Source of the DNA: CBDVAK01 sp965371945
GTDB taxonomy: Bacteria > Pseudomonadota > Gammaproteobacteria > Competibacterales > JAHEDQ01
NCBI GenBank assembly: GCA_965371945.1
Contig: CBDVAK010000019.1
Location: 1 to 21,999 of the forward strand
Length of the DNA: 21,999 nucleotides
Direction: 5' to 3'
The notes under the pieces were generated by a model that was not told where the DNA came from, did no database searches, and saw only the letters and a list, made by a program, of their open reading frames with translations. Made by a program: the position numbers and the translations under genes. Every line of letters begins with the position of its first letter. Position 1 is the first letter of the stretch. Of the stretch, positions 1-7,117 are shown piece after piece.

Positions 1-659
1 CCCACCGCCCCACCGCCCACCGACACCAGGATCTCAGCCTCATCCCCCCCGGTGCAGGAAGCCGACTGACGCGCCACGTAGCCCGTGTATTCGAGCATGC
101 CCGCAATTTCCGCCGCGGCCGGGAACGATTTGCCGAACTCCAGCAGTGCCGGATCACCATGCACCAGTACATGATCGAAGCTCTGCTTCAGGATCGCCAC
201 GGTTTCAGCCACCCGCTGCGGGGGTCGCCGCTGCACGATGTCGCGAATCGAACTGACCACCAGTGGACGCGGCTTGAACGCGATGCAGGCCCGCAACAAG
301 GGCGCCAATTCAAAGCGCATCTGACGGCGGCCAAAGGGGAACGTTTCGATCAACACGATATCGGGCTGAAAGGCGCCTAGGCGCCCGACCAGGATGTCGC
401 GACGCCTGTGCAGATAAGCGGTGTCCACCGCGCTTCCTTGCGCATCCACCAGACTACTGAAACCACTGTCCGCGGCGCGCAGGGGCGGCAGTCTCAGAAT
501 TCTGGCGGCACCGAAATCGGCACCGGGGACCGGTAGCCCGCCATAAGCCACCTCGACCACCAGACCTTGCCGAACCATGGCGCTGCACAACGCCGCGGCG
601 CGCATGACATGGCCAACGCCGAGCAGATGCTGAACGTAAAAGAGCACCCTCGGGCTCAT
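1..659 (-). CDS. MurG/UGT-like glycosyltransferase, partial (C-terminus beyond window)
   Basis: The reading frame starts at ATG 659 and stays open to the left edge, giving about 219 N-terminal residues; the stop lies outside the window. The N-terminus has the nucleotide-sugar glycosyltransferase signature of a first beta strand followed by a GVGH..R loop (GxGHxxR), as in MurG and COG4671-type predicted glycosyltransferases. Near the cut end, SVGGGAVG looks like the glycine-rich loop that opens the C-terminal donor-binding Rossmann domain. It follows the next glycosyltransferase gene by 29 bp on the same strand, so the two are probably one operon. Aligned landmarks (FPFG/EPLG, IRDI/LRDV, YTGYVAR/YTGYLPR) suggest the neighbours are diverged duplicates. 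The donor and acceptor sugars cannot be told. The family call is by eye. Confidence 0.72.
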   Translation of the reverse strand, partial: MSPRVLFYVQHLLGVGHVMRAAALCSAMVRQGLVVEVAYGGLPVPGADFGAARILRLPPLRAADSGFSSLVDAQGSAVDTAYLHRRRDILVGRLGAFQPDIVLIETFPFGRRQMRFELAPLLRACIAFKPRPLVVSSIRDIVQRRPPQRVAETVAILKQSFDHVLVHGDPALLEFGKSFPAAAEIAGMLEYTGYVARQSASCTGGDEAEILVSVGGGAV

Positions 660-688
660 GTTCGCGTCCCACACCGCGCGAGCGGATG

Positions 689-1897
689 TTAAACCACTCT
701 GAACCGGGTCTGCGACGGTCCCGCCAGCAGTTCAGCGACCCGCCGATTGACCGTATCGAGTCCGTCCATCAATCCGGTGATACGGGCCTGCGATGGCGGT
801 TGCTGATCGGGTAGTCGATGCAGAGCCTCTATCATGGCTGCGGGATCCCGGCCGCAGCGATCGTCCAGCACCCCCACCAGACCCAGCGCCTCGGCGCGCC
901 GACCCCGTATGACCTGCTCGCGGCGGGGCACCGAGCGAGGCACCAGCAGCGCCTTCTTGTCCATCGACAGAATTTCGCAGAAGGTGTTGTAACCACCCAT
1001 CGCCACGACCCCCGCGGCCCGGTCCATCAGCACCTCCAGATGAGCCTCGAAGGTCAGCATCTGTACCTGCGACAGCTTTTCCGCGCGAGCCTGAAACTGC
1101 TTTTGTACAGCAGGCGGCATAAAAGGTCCCAACACCACCAGCACCGGCCATGGCAGATCGTTGCAGTTCTCATAGGCGCTGAGTACCCAGTCGATCATGT
1201 CCGCACCATCGCCGCCACCGCCAGCCGTCACCAACAAGTAGGGTTGCTCCGGCAGGCTGCCCAGCACCAGATCACTGGCATCGGGTACGGCCCGTGGCAG
1301 ATACCCCGTGTACAGCACCTTTTCACGCACCGCCTTGCTGACGCCCTGCCCAGCCAGCGGGTCCGAGATACTGGCCAGCCCAAACACCCAGATCTCATCG
1401 TAGTATCTGTCCAATGCCGGTAGTACTCGCTTGCGCCGCCACTCCTGGCGCAGTTTCAGGGCATCGTCCATGACGTCCCTGAGCCCGAGTACACAGGCAG
1501 TGCCACGCTGCTTCATCAACCGCAGCGTGTCCTCGACCTCACCCTTCAAACCCAACGGCTCCTTGTCGACCAGAAACAGATCGGGTTCAAACATCGCTGC
1601 GGTGTGTTGAATGATCGATGCGCGAATCGCCAGCGTTTGCTCGAGGTCGATATGCAGCCCCAGCGAGGTGTACTCACCGTTGTGCAGTTTAACCACGCCC
1701 GGTACTCGCACGAAGTCCACGCGGGCGCGGAAATCGAAGCTGCCGATGATCGGCGAACCGGACAGGATCAGTACCGTCAACCCTTTGTACTGGTCGACCA
1801 GCGAATGGGCGATCGTCCGGCAGCGGCGCAGATGGCCAAGGCCGAAGCTGTCGTGGCTGTATATCAGTACTCGCGCACCGTCCAGTCGTTTGGACAT
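689..1897 (-). CDS. Predicted glycosyltransferase, MurG/GT28-like (COG4671 type)
   Basis: This complete 402-residue protein starts at ATG 1897. Residues 17-25 (SFGLGHLRR) form the GxGHxxR loop of GT-B nucleotide-sugar transferases. A glycine-rich TAGGGGDG loop near residue 225 starts the second Rossmann domain. GGYNTFCEIL near residue 302 corresponds to the donor-binding G-(G/Y)-x-(S/T)-x-x-E segment of MurG-like enzymes. No signal peptide or membrane helix is seen, so it is likely cytosolic or peripheral on the inner membrane. It probably glycosylates a lipid or polysaccharide precursor, but the substrate is unknown. It is the first gene of a two-gene minus-strand unit with the partial glycosyltransferase downstream. 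Its upstream region is the repeat-containing gap at 1898-2444. True MurG is unlikely because the gene is away from any mur/fts cluster and has a close paralogue next to it. Confidence 0.8.
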   Translation of the reverse strand: MSKRLDGARVLIYSHDSFGLGHLRRCRTIAHSLVDQYKGLTVLILSGSPIIGSFDFRARVDFVRVPGVVKLHNGEYTSLGLHIDLEQTLAIRASIIQHTAAMFEPDLFLVDKEPLGLKGEVEDTLRLMKQRGTACVLGLRDVMDDALKLRQEWRRKRVLPALDRYYDEIWVFGLASISDPLAGQGVSKAVREKVLYTGYLPRAVPDASDLVLGSLPEQPYLLVTAGGGGDGADMIDWVLSAYENCNDLPWPVLVVLGPFMPPAVQKQFQARAEKLSQVQMLTFEAHLEVLMDRAAGVVAMGGYNTFCEILSMDKKALLVPRSVPRREQVIRGRRAEALGLVGVLDDRCGRDPAAMIEALHRLPDQQPPSQARITGLMDGLDTVNRRVAELLAGPSQTRFRVV

Positions 1898-1938
1898 GCT
1901 GCCTGTTTCCCGGAAAGTTGCAAGACAACCCGCGGCTG

Positions 1939-2114
1939 GAAGGCTGTCCGCGAACAGGTTGATCTACTGGGGACCAGATTGTTCGGCCCTATTCCCCGAT
2001 CCTTTTGGTCAAATAGCGCAACGATAGTTAGTACCGCTATTTGCCGCAAATGATCGAAAAATCTGACTCGATCAAGCTCGCCCTCGCCACAACCGCTATT
2101 CTCGGACAGTCTCC
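1939..2114 (-). mobile_element. MITE-like repeat, copy A, with terminal inverted repeats
   Basis: Read on the minus strand from 2114, this ~176-bp segment matches the plus-strand sequence at the right end of the window (21909-21986) at about 68 of 78 positions by hand count. The match includes an exact 23-base run. The two ends are inverted copies of each other: GGAGACTGTCCGAGAATAG at the 2114 end, and GAAGGCTGTCCGCGAACAG read from 1939 on the plus strand. No protein is encoded, and no clear target-site duplication is visible. Short length, terminal inverted repeats and intergenic siting fit a miniature inverted-repeat element moved by a transposase elsewhere. Relative to the other copies it carries about 12 extra bases near 2020-2035. 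Confidence 0.7.
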
Positions 2115-2228
2115 CAAGGTCGGAGCAGCAGCATAGCAGGCATCGATCAGGCAGACACCTTGCATGTCATCCGCGCCGCGGTCGTTTACAATGACATTCG
2201 CCATCGGCACGTACCGGGTGGCGACCCT

Positions 2229-2390
2229 GGAGCCTGTCGAGTTTGGGCGATCGTAGCGGGGCAAGAACGGTCAGGGCAGATTTTCGATCGTTTGGGGAGC
2301 ATGGCCACGGCCATTTGACGAACAGGGATCGGAGAATCTGCCCGGGTCCGGGCTTGCTGCGAGATCAGCCGGGATTCCGATGGGCTTGCG
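2229..2390 (+). repeat. Degenerate copy B of the same repeat family
   Basis: Reading the plus strand from 2229, the landmarks of the family occur in order with small gaps. They are GGAGCCTGTCGAG (GGAGGCTGTCCGAG in copy C), then GTAGCGGGGCAAG (GTAGCGAGGGCAAG), then CAGATTTTCGATCGTTTG (CAGATTTTTCGATCATTTG). CCATTTGACGAACAGGGATCGGAGAAT follows as the counterpart of copy A's TATTTGACCAAAAGGATCGGGGAAT; these shared blocks are interrupted by mismatches. The right end near 2365-2390 still resembles copy A (AGATCA.CC...) but has lost a recognisable terminal inverted repeat. It is more diverged than A or C and so presumably an old insertion. It lies in the 5' region of the motor operon. Confidence 0.6.
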
Positions 2391-2444
2391 GGGGTGGAAC
2401 AACCAATAATCGAGGTCAGACTTCTCGGCCAGGAGCACGCATAA

Positions 2445-3488
2445 ATGTTGGGAGCGTCACGACACGACAGTACCGGCAGCGGCGATCTGCGTTATCTCGT
2501 TCGTTCGCTGCTGTTTCTCATCCTGCTTGCTGGAATCGCCTGGTTCACCCGCGTCAGATTGATCGAAGGGTTTGCCAGCAACCCGCTGTTCAACGGCGCC
2601 ATAATCGGCGTCTTGGCATTCGGCATCCTCTACACGCTGATCGCCCTGATCAACGTGCTACGGGTGTCCCGGGCCGCCGGCCACGCCACCGCACTGGTCC
2701 GGGAAGTACAAGCCGGCAACAAACAGCTCAGCCACGTCAACGAGATTCTGCTGGGACCGTCACAAAGCGGGGTCGGCGATTTCCTGCGCACCGTGCACCG
2801 CATACTCAGCCAGGGCGAAGCCAGTGCGACCCTACCCTACATGCTCGATTCGGTGGCCGTGCATGCCGAGGACCGCCGGGCACTGGTTCGCTACCTGACC
2901 GGTGCGCTGGTCCTGCTGGGGCTAATCGGCACATTCTACGGCCTGCTGGTGACCATCGGTGGCGTTCGCGACGTACTCGGTAACCTGTCGACCGGTGCGG
3001 AAGTCGACACCGTAGCATTGCTGATCGGCCTCCAGGAGAGGCTGGCGCGCCCCCTGGACGGTATGGCAATCGCATTCTCCTCCTCCTTGCTCGGTCTGCT
3101 TGCTTCGCTGGTCCTGGCCTTCCTGGAACTGCAGCTGTTTCATGCCCAGAACAATCTGCACGCCAGCCTGGAAACCCTGGTGGTCAGCGACCTGATGCCC
3201 CTGTGGCAACACAGCAGCCAGCCTTCGACCCAAACCCAGCCAGCGACGCCGGCCTATGTCACGGCGCTGCTGGGCAATACCGCGGAGCGCATGGACGCCA
3301 TCGCCAGTGCACTTGAGCGCTTGCTGCAGACCGACACCGGCAACACCCGCGTCAGTGAACAGCTGGCGTCGCTCGGCGAGCGCATCGAATCACTGCGCGC
3401 CACTCTGGAGAGCGTCGAGCGGGATCGCAGTACCACACTCAGCAACGATATCCGCGTGCTCACCCGAACCTTGTCCAGGGAGCCCTGA
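2445..3488 (+). CDS. MotA/TolQ/ExbB-like proton-channel (motor stator) protein
   Basis: This 347-residue inner-membrane protein starts at ATG 2445, preceded by AGGAGC nine bases upstream. Four hydrophobic segments are visible at residues 18-36, 49-72, 150-172 and 207-232, the MotA-like arrangement. Helix 3 carries GLIGTFYG, matching the GLxGTVxG motif of TolQ/ExbB/MotA channels. Helix 4 (GMAIAFSSSLLGLLASL) has the small/hydroxyl-rich face that lines the ion path. Residues 270-347 form a charged helical cytoplasmic tail. Proteins of this family form a ring around a dimer of an OmpA/MotB- or TolR-like partner, which is the next gene, 3 bp downstream. Together they should form an ion-driven rotary or force-generating unit. 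No flagellar, tol, ton or gliding genes are nearby, so the effector it drives is unknown. It is not orthologous to MotA by length or context. Confidence 0.82.
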   Translation: MLGASRHDSTGSGDLRYLVRSLLFLILLAGIAWFTRVRLIEGFASNPLFNGAIIGVLAFGILYTLIALINVLRVSRAAGHATALVREVQAGNKQLSHVNEILLGPSQSGVGDFLRTVHRILSQGEASATLPYMLDSVAVHAEDRRALVRYLTGALVLLGLIGTFYGLLVTIGGVRDVLGNLSTGAEVDTVALLIGLQERLARPLDGMAIAFSSSLLGLLASLVLAFLELQLFHAQNNLHASLETLVVSDLMPLWQHSSQPSTQTQPATPAYVTALLGNTAERMDAIASALERLLQTDTGNTRVSEQLASLGERIESLRATLESVERDRSTTLSNDIRVLTRTLSREP

Positions 3489-3491
3489 TCG

Positions 3492-4682
3492 ATGCGCCGC
3501 AGGACCGAGGCCTTCGGTACCTACAACGTCTGGCCGGCGTTTACCGACGTGTTGGGCGGCTTGGTGGTTGTGCTGGTATTTCTGATCACCATTTTCGTGA
3601 TCGGGGAGGTATTGATCGGCAGGGAGCTGTCCGGCAAGGACACCGCGATCGACCAGCTCGCCCGTATCATCGACGGCCTCGAAAAAGTGGTGGGTGATTC
3701 CCGCGATGAAAACCAGCGCCTGCAGGAGCGATTGGGTACTCTCGAGGAGGATCTGGCCCTCAAAGGGCAGTCACTGCTGGGCATGGAGCAGGATCTGGTC
3801 GCAGCGCTGGGCGTCCGCGAGAACCTCGAGCAGCAACTGGCGATCACGACCGACGACAAGACGCAACTCGAAACCCGCCTGGATGATGCCACGGTGGCGT
3901 TCAATCGCGCCAGTCAGGAGCGCGACGCAGCCTCCCGGGAATCGCAACTCAGCGCCCGCCGGCTCGCGCTTCTGGAGGCACGGATCGCTGATCTCGGGTT
4001 CAAGCTGGAGCGACTCAACCAGGCGCTGTACGGCGCGCGCCAGGATGTTGCAGCCGGGCGGGACGAGCTGTCCCGTAGCGCAGCGGAACTCGATGCCGCA
4101 GCACGCCAGCAACAGGATCTCGGCAGTCAACTGGCCGAACGCGACGCCCAAATCGCCACCCAACAGGACCGGATCGCGGAAATGGATGCCCTGATCAAAC
4201 GCCGGCTGCTCGATCGGGTCGAAGAGCTGGAGCAGTATTCCAGCGATTTCTTTGGTCGACTGCGGAAAGTGTTTGCCAACAACCCGGACATCAAGGTGGA
4301 AGGAGATCGCTTCGTGTTCCAGTCCGAGGTGTTGTTTCCTTCCGGGGAGTCGCATCTGTCGTTCGGTGGTCGCGATGATCTGGACAAGTTCGTGGAGGTC
4401 TACAAACAAGTGGAGTCCAGGCTTCCCGACGACCTGCCGGTGATCATCGAGGTCCAGGGCCACACTGATCGGATCCCGATCCACACCTCGCGTTTTCGGT
4501 CCAACTGGGAACTATCCGTTTATCGCGCACTTGGCGTAGTCAACTACCTGATCAGCAAAGGGGTTCCGCCACAGCGACTGGCCGCGGTCGGGATGGGTGA
4601 ATACCACCCCATCGTCACCGCCGACGACCCCGGGGCAATGCGCAAGAACCGCCGTATCGAACTTAAGATCACCAGCCGTTGA
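3492..4682 (+). CDS. OmpA/MotB-like stator partner with long coiled coil
   Basis: This 396-residue protein starts at ATG 3492, three bases after the preceding stop, with AGGGAG upstream. A single membrane helix at residues 17-42 begins FTDVLGG. Asp19 sits where MotB, TolR and ExbD carry their proton-accepting aspartate. Residues about 48-250 are an almost uninterrupted heptad-rich, charged coiled coil. Residues about 275-396 are an OmpA-C peptidoglycan-binding domain with GHTD (323-326), NWELSVYRA (338-346) and RKNRRIEL (384-391). The expected topology is N-terminus in the cytoplasm, coil in the periplasm and OmpA domain gripping the cell wall. The ~200-residue coil is much longer than the linker in MotB and could span most of the periplasm. 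Its 3' end overlaps the convergent lytic transglycosylase gene by 14 bp. Confidence 0.85.
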   Translation: MRRRTEAFGTYNVWPAFTDVLGGLVVVLVFLITIFVIGEVLIGRELSGKDTAIDQLARIIDGLEKVVGDSRDENQRLQERLGTLEEDLALKGQSLLGMEQDLVAALGVRENLEQQLAITTDDKTQLETRLDDATVAFNRASQERDAASRESQLSARRLALLEARIADLGFKLERLNQALYGARQDVAAGRDELSRSAAELDAAARQQQDLGSQLAERDAQIATQQDRIAEMDALIKRRLLDRVEELEQYSSDFFGRLRKVFANNPDIKVEGDRFVFQSEVLFPSGESHLSFGGRDDLDKFVEVYKQVESRLPDDLPVIIEVQGHTDRIPIHTSRFRSNWELSVYRALGVVNYLISKGVPPQRLAAVGMGEYHPIVTADDPGAMRKNRRIELKITSR

Positions 4683-6063
4683 GTGTCGTCCGCAGAGACT
4701 GCGCAGATTCGGCAAGCGCTTCCAACTGGTCGTAGAAATCACGCACCCGGCGCACGTACTGCAACGCTTCGAAGCCACGGGCATAGCCATACTTGAGTCC
4801 CCGGTAGTGTCGCTTTCGCGACAGCAGCGGCAGCACTTCCTTCATTTCCGGCCAGCTATCGGGATTATGACCCAGTCCCGCCGCCAGTACCCGGGCATCG
4901 CGCAGGTGCCCGGGGCCGAGATTGTAGGCGGCCAGCGCCATCCACAAACGATCTTCCCCGATCACCGATTCGGGCATGGAATCGAGTAAGCGACGCAGGT
5001 AACGGGCACCACCATCGATACTCTGACCGGGGTCAAGACGATCACTGACCCCCATGTCGCGAGCCGTGGCGCGGGTCAGCATCATCAAACCCCGAACGCC
5101 GGTCCGGCTGCGGGCGCGTGGATTCCAGTGCGACTCCTGATAAGCCATCCCCGCCAACAGGGTCCAGGGCAGATCGTATTCCTCACCAGCCGTCTCGAAC
5201 AGCGTTCGCAGCGGTAGCAGACGTTCACTCACACGGCGTCGGAAAACGTTGGTATCGACGTAGTCGAACACATCGATAAAGCCATAATAACGTTCTTCCA
5301 GGGCCTTGAGACTGCCGTTCTCGCGGGCGAGGCGTATCCACTCCTGCAGCCAGGGCAACAACACCGAGGAGGTCGGACTTACCACCCAGGCCAGCGGCTC
5401 GGGCTCACTCAGGGAAAGGGCAATCTCCAGTTCCGGGTAGTAACGACGGTTGATGGCCACGATGTTGGAATCGGCGATCGTACAATCCAGTTCACGGTTC
5501 CAGACCGCGACCAGCAGTTCCTCGGTATCCTGACCACGGGTTTCCTGCCACTGCAGACCGGGCAGCCTGGTGCGCAGCCGCCGCAGTGTTTCGACATAGC
5601 TACTGTCTTCGATGACACGGATACGCAGACCCGGCATCTCCTCCACCGTGGCCGGCAGCCGACCACCACGCCGACACACCAACAGTTGTTCCACCCAGCG
5701 GTAGTCGGGCCCGAACGTCCGTGACTGCTGGCGAGCCTGGGTACGGGTCAATCCAGCCGCCGCAATGTGCCCTTGTCCGGCATCGACGGCCTCGAGGATG
5801 TCCGCGATACTGTCGAGCACCCGGAAACGGGGGCTGACACCCAGATAGGCTGCAAAAGAGCGTACCAGGTCGTGCTCGGGGCCCAGAGTGTCGCCGCGGG
5901 CCTGGTACCAGGTGGTGGGAGCATTGCGGGTGAGCACCACGAGCTCACCGGAGCGTTGCAGTTCCTCGATGGTGAGTTGTTGCCGGTCGCTGCATCCCGA
6001 TGCTGACCACCACAGAGCTATCACCAATATCGGCAGGCACCGGCGGTGCCTGCCCACGATCAT
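4669..6063 (-). CDS. mltF: Membrane-bound lytic murein transglycosylase F-like lipoprotein
   Basis: This 464-residue protein has a signal peptide ending in SASGC, so Cys24 is the likely lipidation site and places it at the outer membrane. Residues about 35-265 resemble a periplasmic amino-acid-binding fold (SBP type 3). Residues about 285-440 are an SLT/goose-lysozyme-like transglycosylase domain, with the catalytic Glu310 in AYQESHWNP followed by the GLMMLT and AAYNLGPGH motifs. This two-domain order and length are those of MltF, which cleaves the MurNAc-GlcNAc bond of peptidoglycan to form 1,6-anhydro ends. The start codon overlaps the stop of the upstream OmpA-family gene (ATGA), implying coupled translation. 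It converges with the motor operon and overlaps it by 14 bp. In the canonical motif GLMQLT the Gln is replaced by Met here, a minor variation. Confidence 0.88.
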   Translation of the reverse strand: MIVGRHRRCLPILVIALWWSASGCSDRQQLTIEELQRSGELVVLTRNAPTTWYQARGDTLGPEHDLVRSFAAYLGVSPRFRVLDSIADILEAVDAGQGHIAAAGLTRTQARQQSRTFGPDYRWVEQLLVCRRGGRLPATVEEMPGLRIRVIEDSSYVETLRRLRTRLPGLQWQETRGQDTEELLVAVWNRELDCTIADSNIVAINRRYYPELEIALSLSEPEPLAWVVSPTSSVLLPWLQEWIRLARENGSLKALEERYYGFIDVFDYVDTNVFRRRVSERLLPLRTLFETAGEEYDLPWTLLAGMAYQESHWNPRARSRTGVRGLMMLTRATARDMGVSDRLDPGQSIDGGARYLRRLLDSMPESVIGEDRLWMALAAYNLGPGHLRDARVLAAGLGHNPDSWPEMKEVLPLLSRKRHYRGLKYGYARGFEALQYVRRVRDFYDQLEALAESAQSLRTTLNGW

Positions 6064-6890
6064 CGGCTGGCGTCCGGCATACCCGCCGTGTCGAGGGTCT
6101 GGCGTCGTACCCAGTCGATACGAATCTCCGCGCGCCGATTGCGACGGCGGGAAACCTCATCCCGTGCGGCGGCGACCGGCAGTCGTTCACCGAAGCCGCG
6201 TACGATCTGCTTGTTACCCTTGACGCCATTGGCGTTGAGAAAGGTCATCACTGCTTGCGCACGCTTTTCCGACAGGATCTGGTTGTACTCATCGCCACCG
6301 CTATCGTCACAATGTCCGTCAACCACGACCTGTAGTGTTTGCTGGGCGCCGCCCAACTCCGCCACCAGTTCCATCAGCCGTTGACGCGCGCTCGGCACCA
6401 AGGTGGCCTGGTCGAGTTCGAACCACACCGTTATCTCGGCGCGGTCGCTGACCAGCCCGGTGGCTATCCGGGGTTCAAACACAGACGGATCGCTGGCCGA
6501 GGTATCGGCACCGACCGGAGCAGGCGCTGGCGCAGCCTGTTGCTGTTGTAGCCGTGGTGGCAGCGCACCACCATCCACCGACCGATTGCCAGACTGGGGG
6601 GTTGCGGGCACGATAATTTCACGCGGCCTGACGGGAAGGCTGGGGGTTACTGCTGGCGTCAGCAGTGCGAGCGGAGGCTGTACCACCGGTGCTGGCGAAG
6701 CGGGTGATACCGGTTCCGCAAGCTTCGCCAACGGCGACCCGGGCGCCGCCTCCAGCGCCGCCACGTCGACCTGACCGGTTTCCTTGGAATCCACCCCATA
6801 TGCCGAATCGGGAGGATTCAGGTTCCGCCACCAGGCCGCACTCACTGTTCCCATCAGAACAGTCGCCAGGATCAACCCGACAGTACGCAT
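6060..6890 (-). CDS. OmpA-family peptidoglycan-binding protein
   Basis: The start chosen is ATG 6890, giving 276 residues. The frame is open to 7040, but the extra N-terminus is unlike a secreted protein, whereas from 6890 it begins at once with a hydrophobic export or anchor segment (MRTVGLILATVLMGTVSAAW). A Pro/Ala/Val-rich linker of about 110 residues follows. The C-terminal ~100 residues are an OmpA-C domain, with the GHCDDSGGDEYN and LSEKRAQAV segments and the closing RRNRRAEIRI. The usual GHTD motif reads GHCD here. It should tether the envelope to peptidoglycan by binding diaminopimelate. It is the first gene of a pair with the MltF-like enzyme, with ATGA overlap. It is divergent from the dynamin-like gene across a 227-bp gap. 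Confidence 0.8.
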   Translation of the reverse strand: MRTVGLILATVLMGTVSAAWWRNLNPPDSAYGVDSKETGQVDVAALEAAPGSPLAKLAEPVSPASPAPVVQPPLALLTPAVTPSLPVRPREIIVPATPQSGNRSVDGGALPPRLQQQQAAPAPAPVGADTSASDPSVFEPRIATGLVSDRAEITVWFELDQATLVPSARQRLMELVAELGGAQQTLQVVVDGHCDDSGGDEYNQILSEKRAQAVMTFLNANGVKGNKQIVRGFGERLPVAAARDEVSRRRNRRAEIRIDWVRRQTLDTAGMPDASR

Positions 6891-7117
6891 GGCCCCAATC
6901 CCTGTGCTGTCCGTCACGCTTTGGTAATATACTGAATCTACCCTTATCTTTGGAGCAGGTCCAGAAATCCCCGCGCTTGTGACCGCGAGATTGTGGCTTT
7001 CCTGCCGCTGACGGACCCGCAAGGCGCCACCCACACCCATGTCGCGACCGCCAAGGCTCCAGGTTATTAAGAAGTTTCGCTACTATCGCCCAAACCCGAC
7101 AGACTCCCAGGAAAACC

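Larger units (their letters stand above)
1898..2444. other. Gene-free intergenic stretch occupied by two repeat copies
   Basis: This 547-bp gap separates the divergent glycosyltransferase and motor genes. No reading frame here resembles a protein. About 60% of it consists of two diverged copies of one repeat family, at 1939-2114 (minus orientation) and about 2229-2390 (plus). They flank a ~115-bp unique spacer (2115-2228). The promoters of both flanking operons should lie here, but I could not pick out a convincing -35/-10 pair. The last ~50 bp before 2445 hold only the ribosome binding site of the motor gene. Confidence 0.7.

Noticed and set aside
1..120. Frameshift in the first glycosyltransferase at the C-run 44-50
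   Set aside because: A first reading put the start at 660 and gave a stop here. The ATG is at 659, and in that frame the sequence reads through into SVGGGAVG without interruption.
1898..2444. Small RNA or regulatory leader in the gap before the motor genes
   Set aside because: The only structured signal is the inverted-repeat element. No promoter-terminator pair or known riboswitch pattern could be supported.
2243..2983. 246-residue frame overlapping the motor gene and repeat copy B
   Set aside because: Its composition is Arg/Gly/Pro-rich, it runs through a repeat and then out of frame through a well-supported membrane protein gene.
2445..4682. Zorya anti-phage system (ZorA/ZorB) at the motor pair
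   Set aside because: The two-gene plan is similar, but no ZorC, ZorD or ZorE-like gene is present. The neighbours are a lytic transglycosylase and housekeeping genes, and the long coiled coil is on the OmpA partner rather than mainly on the channel subunit.
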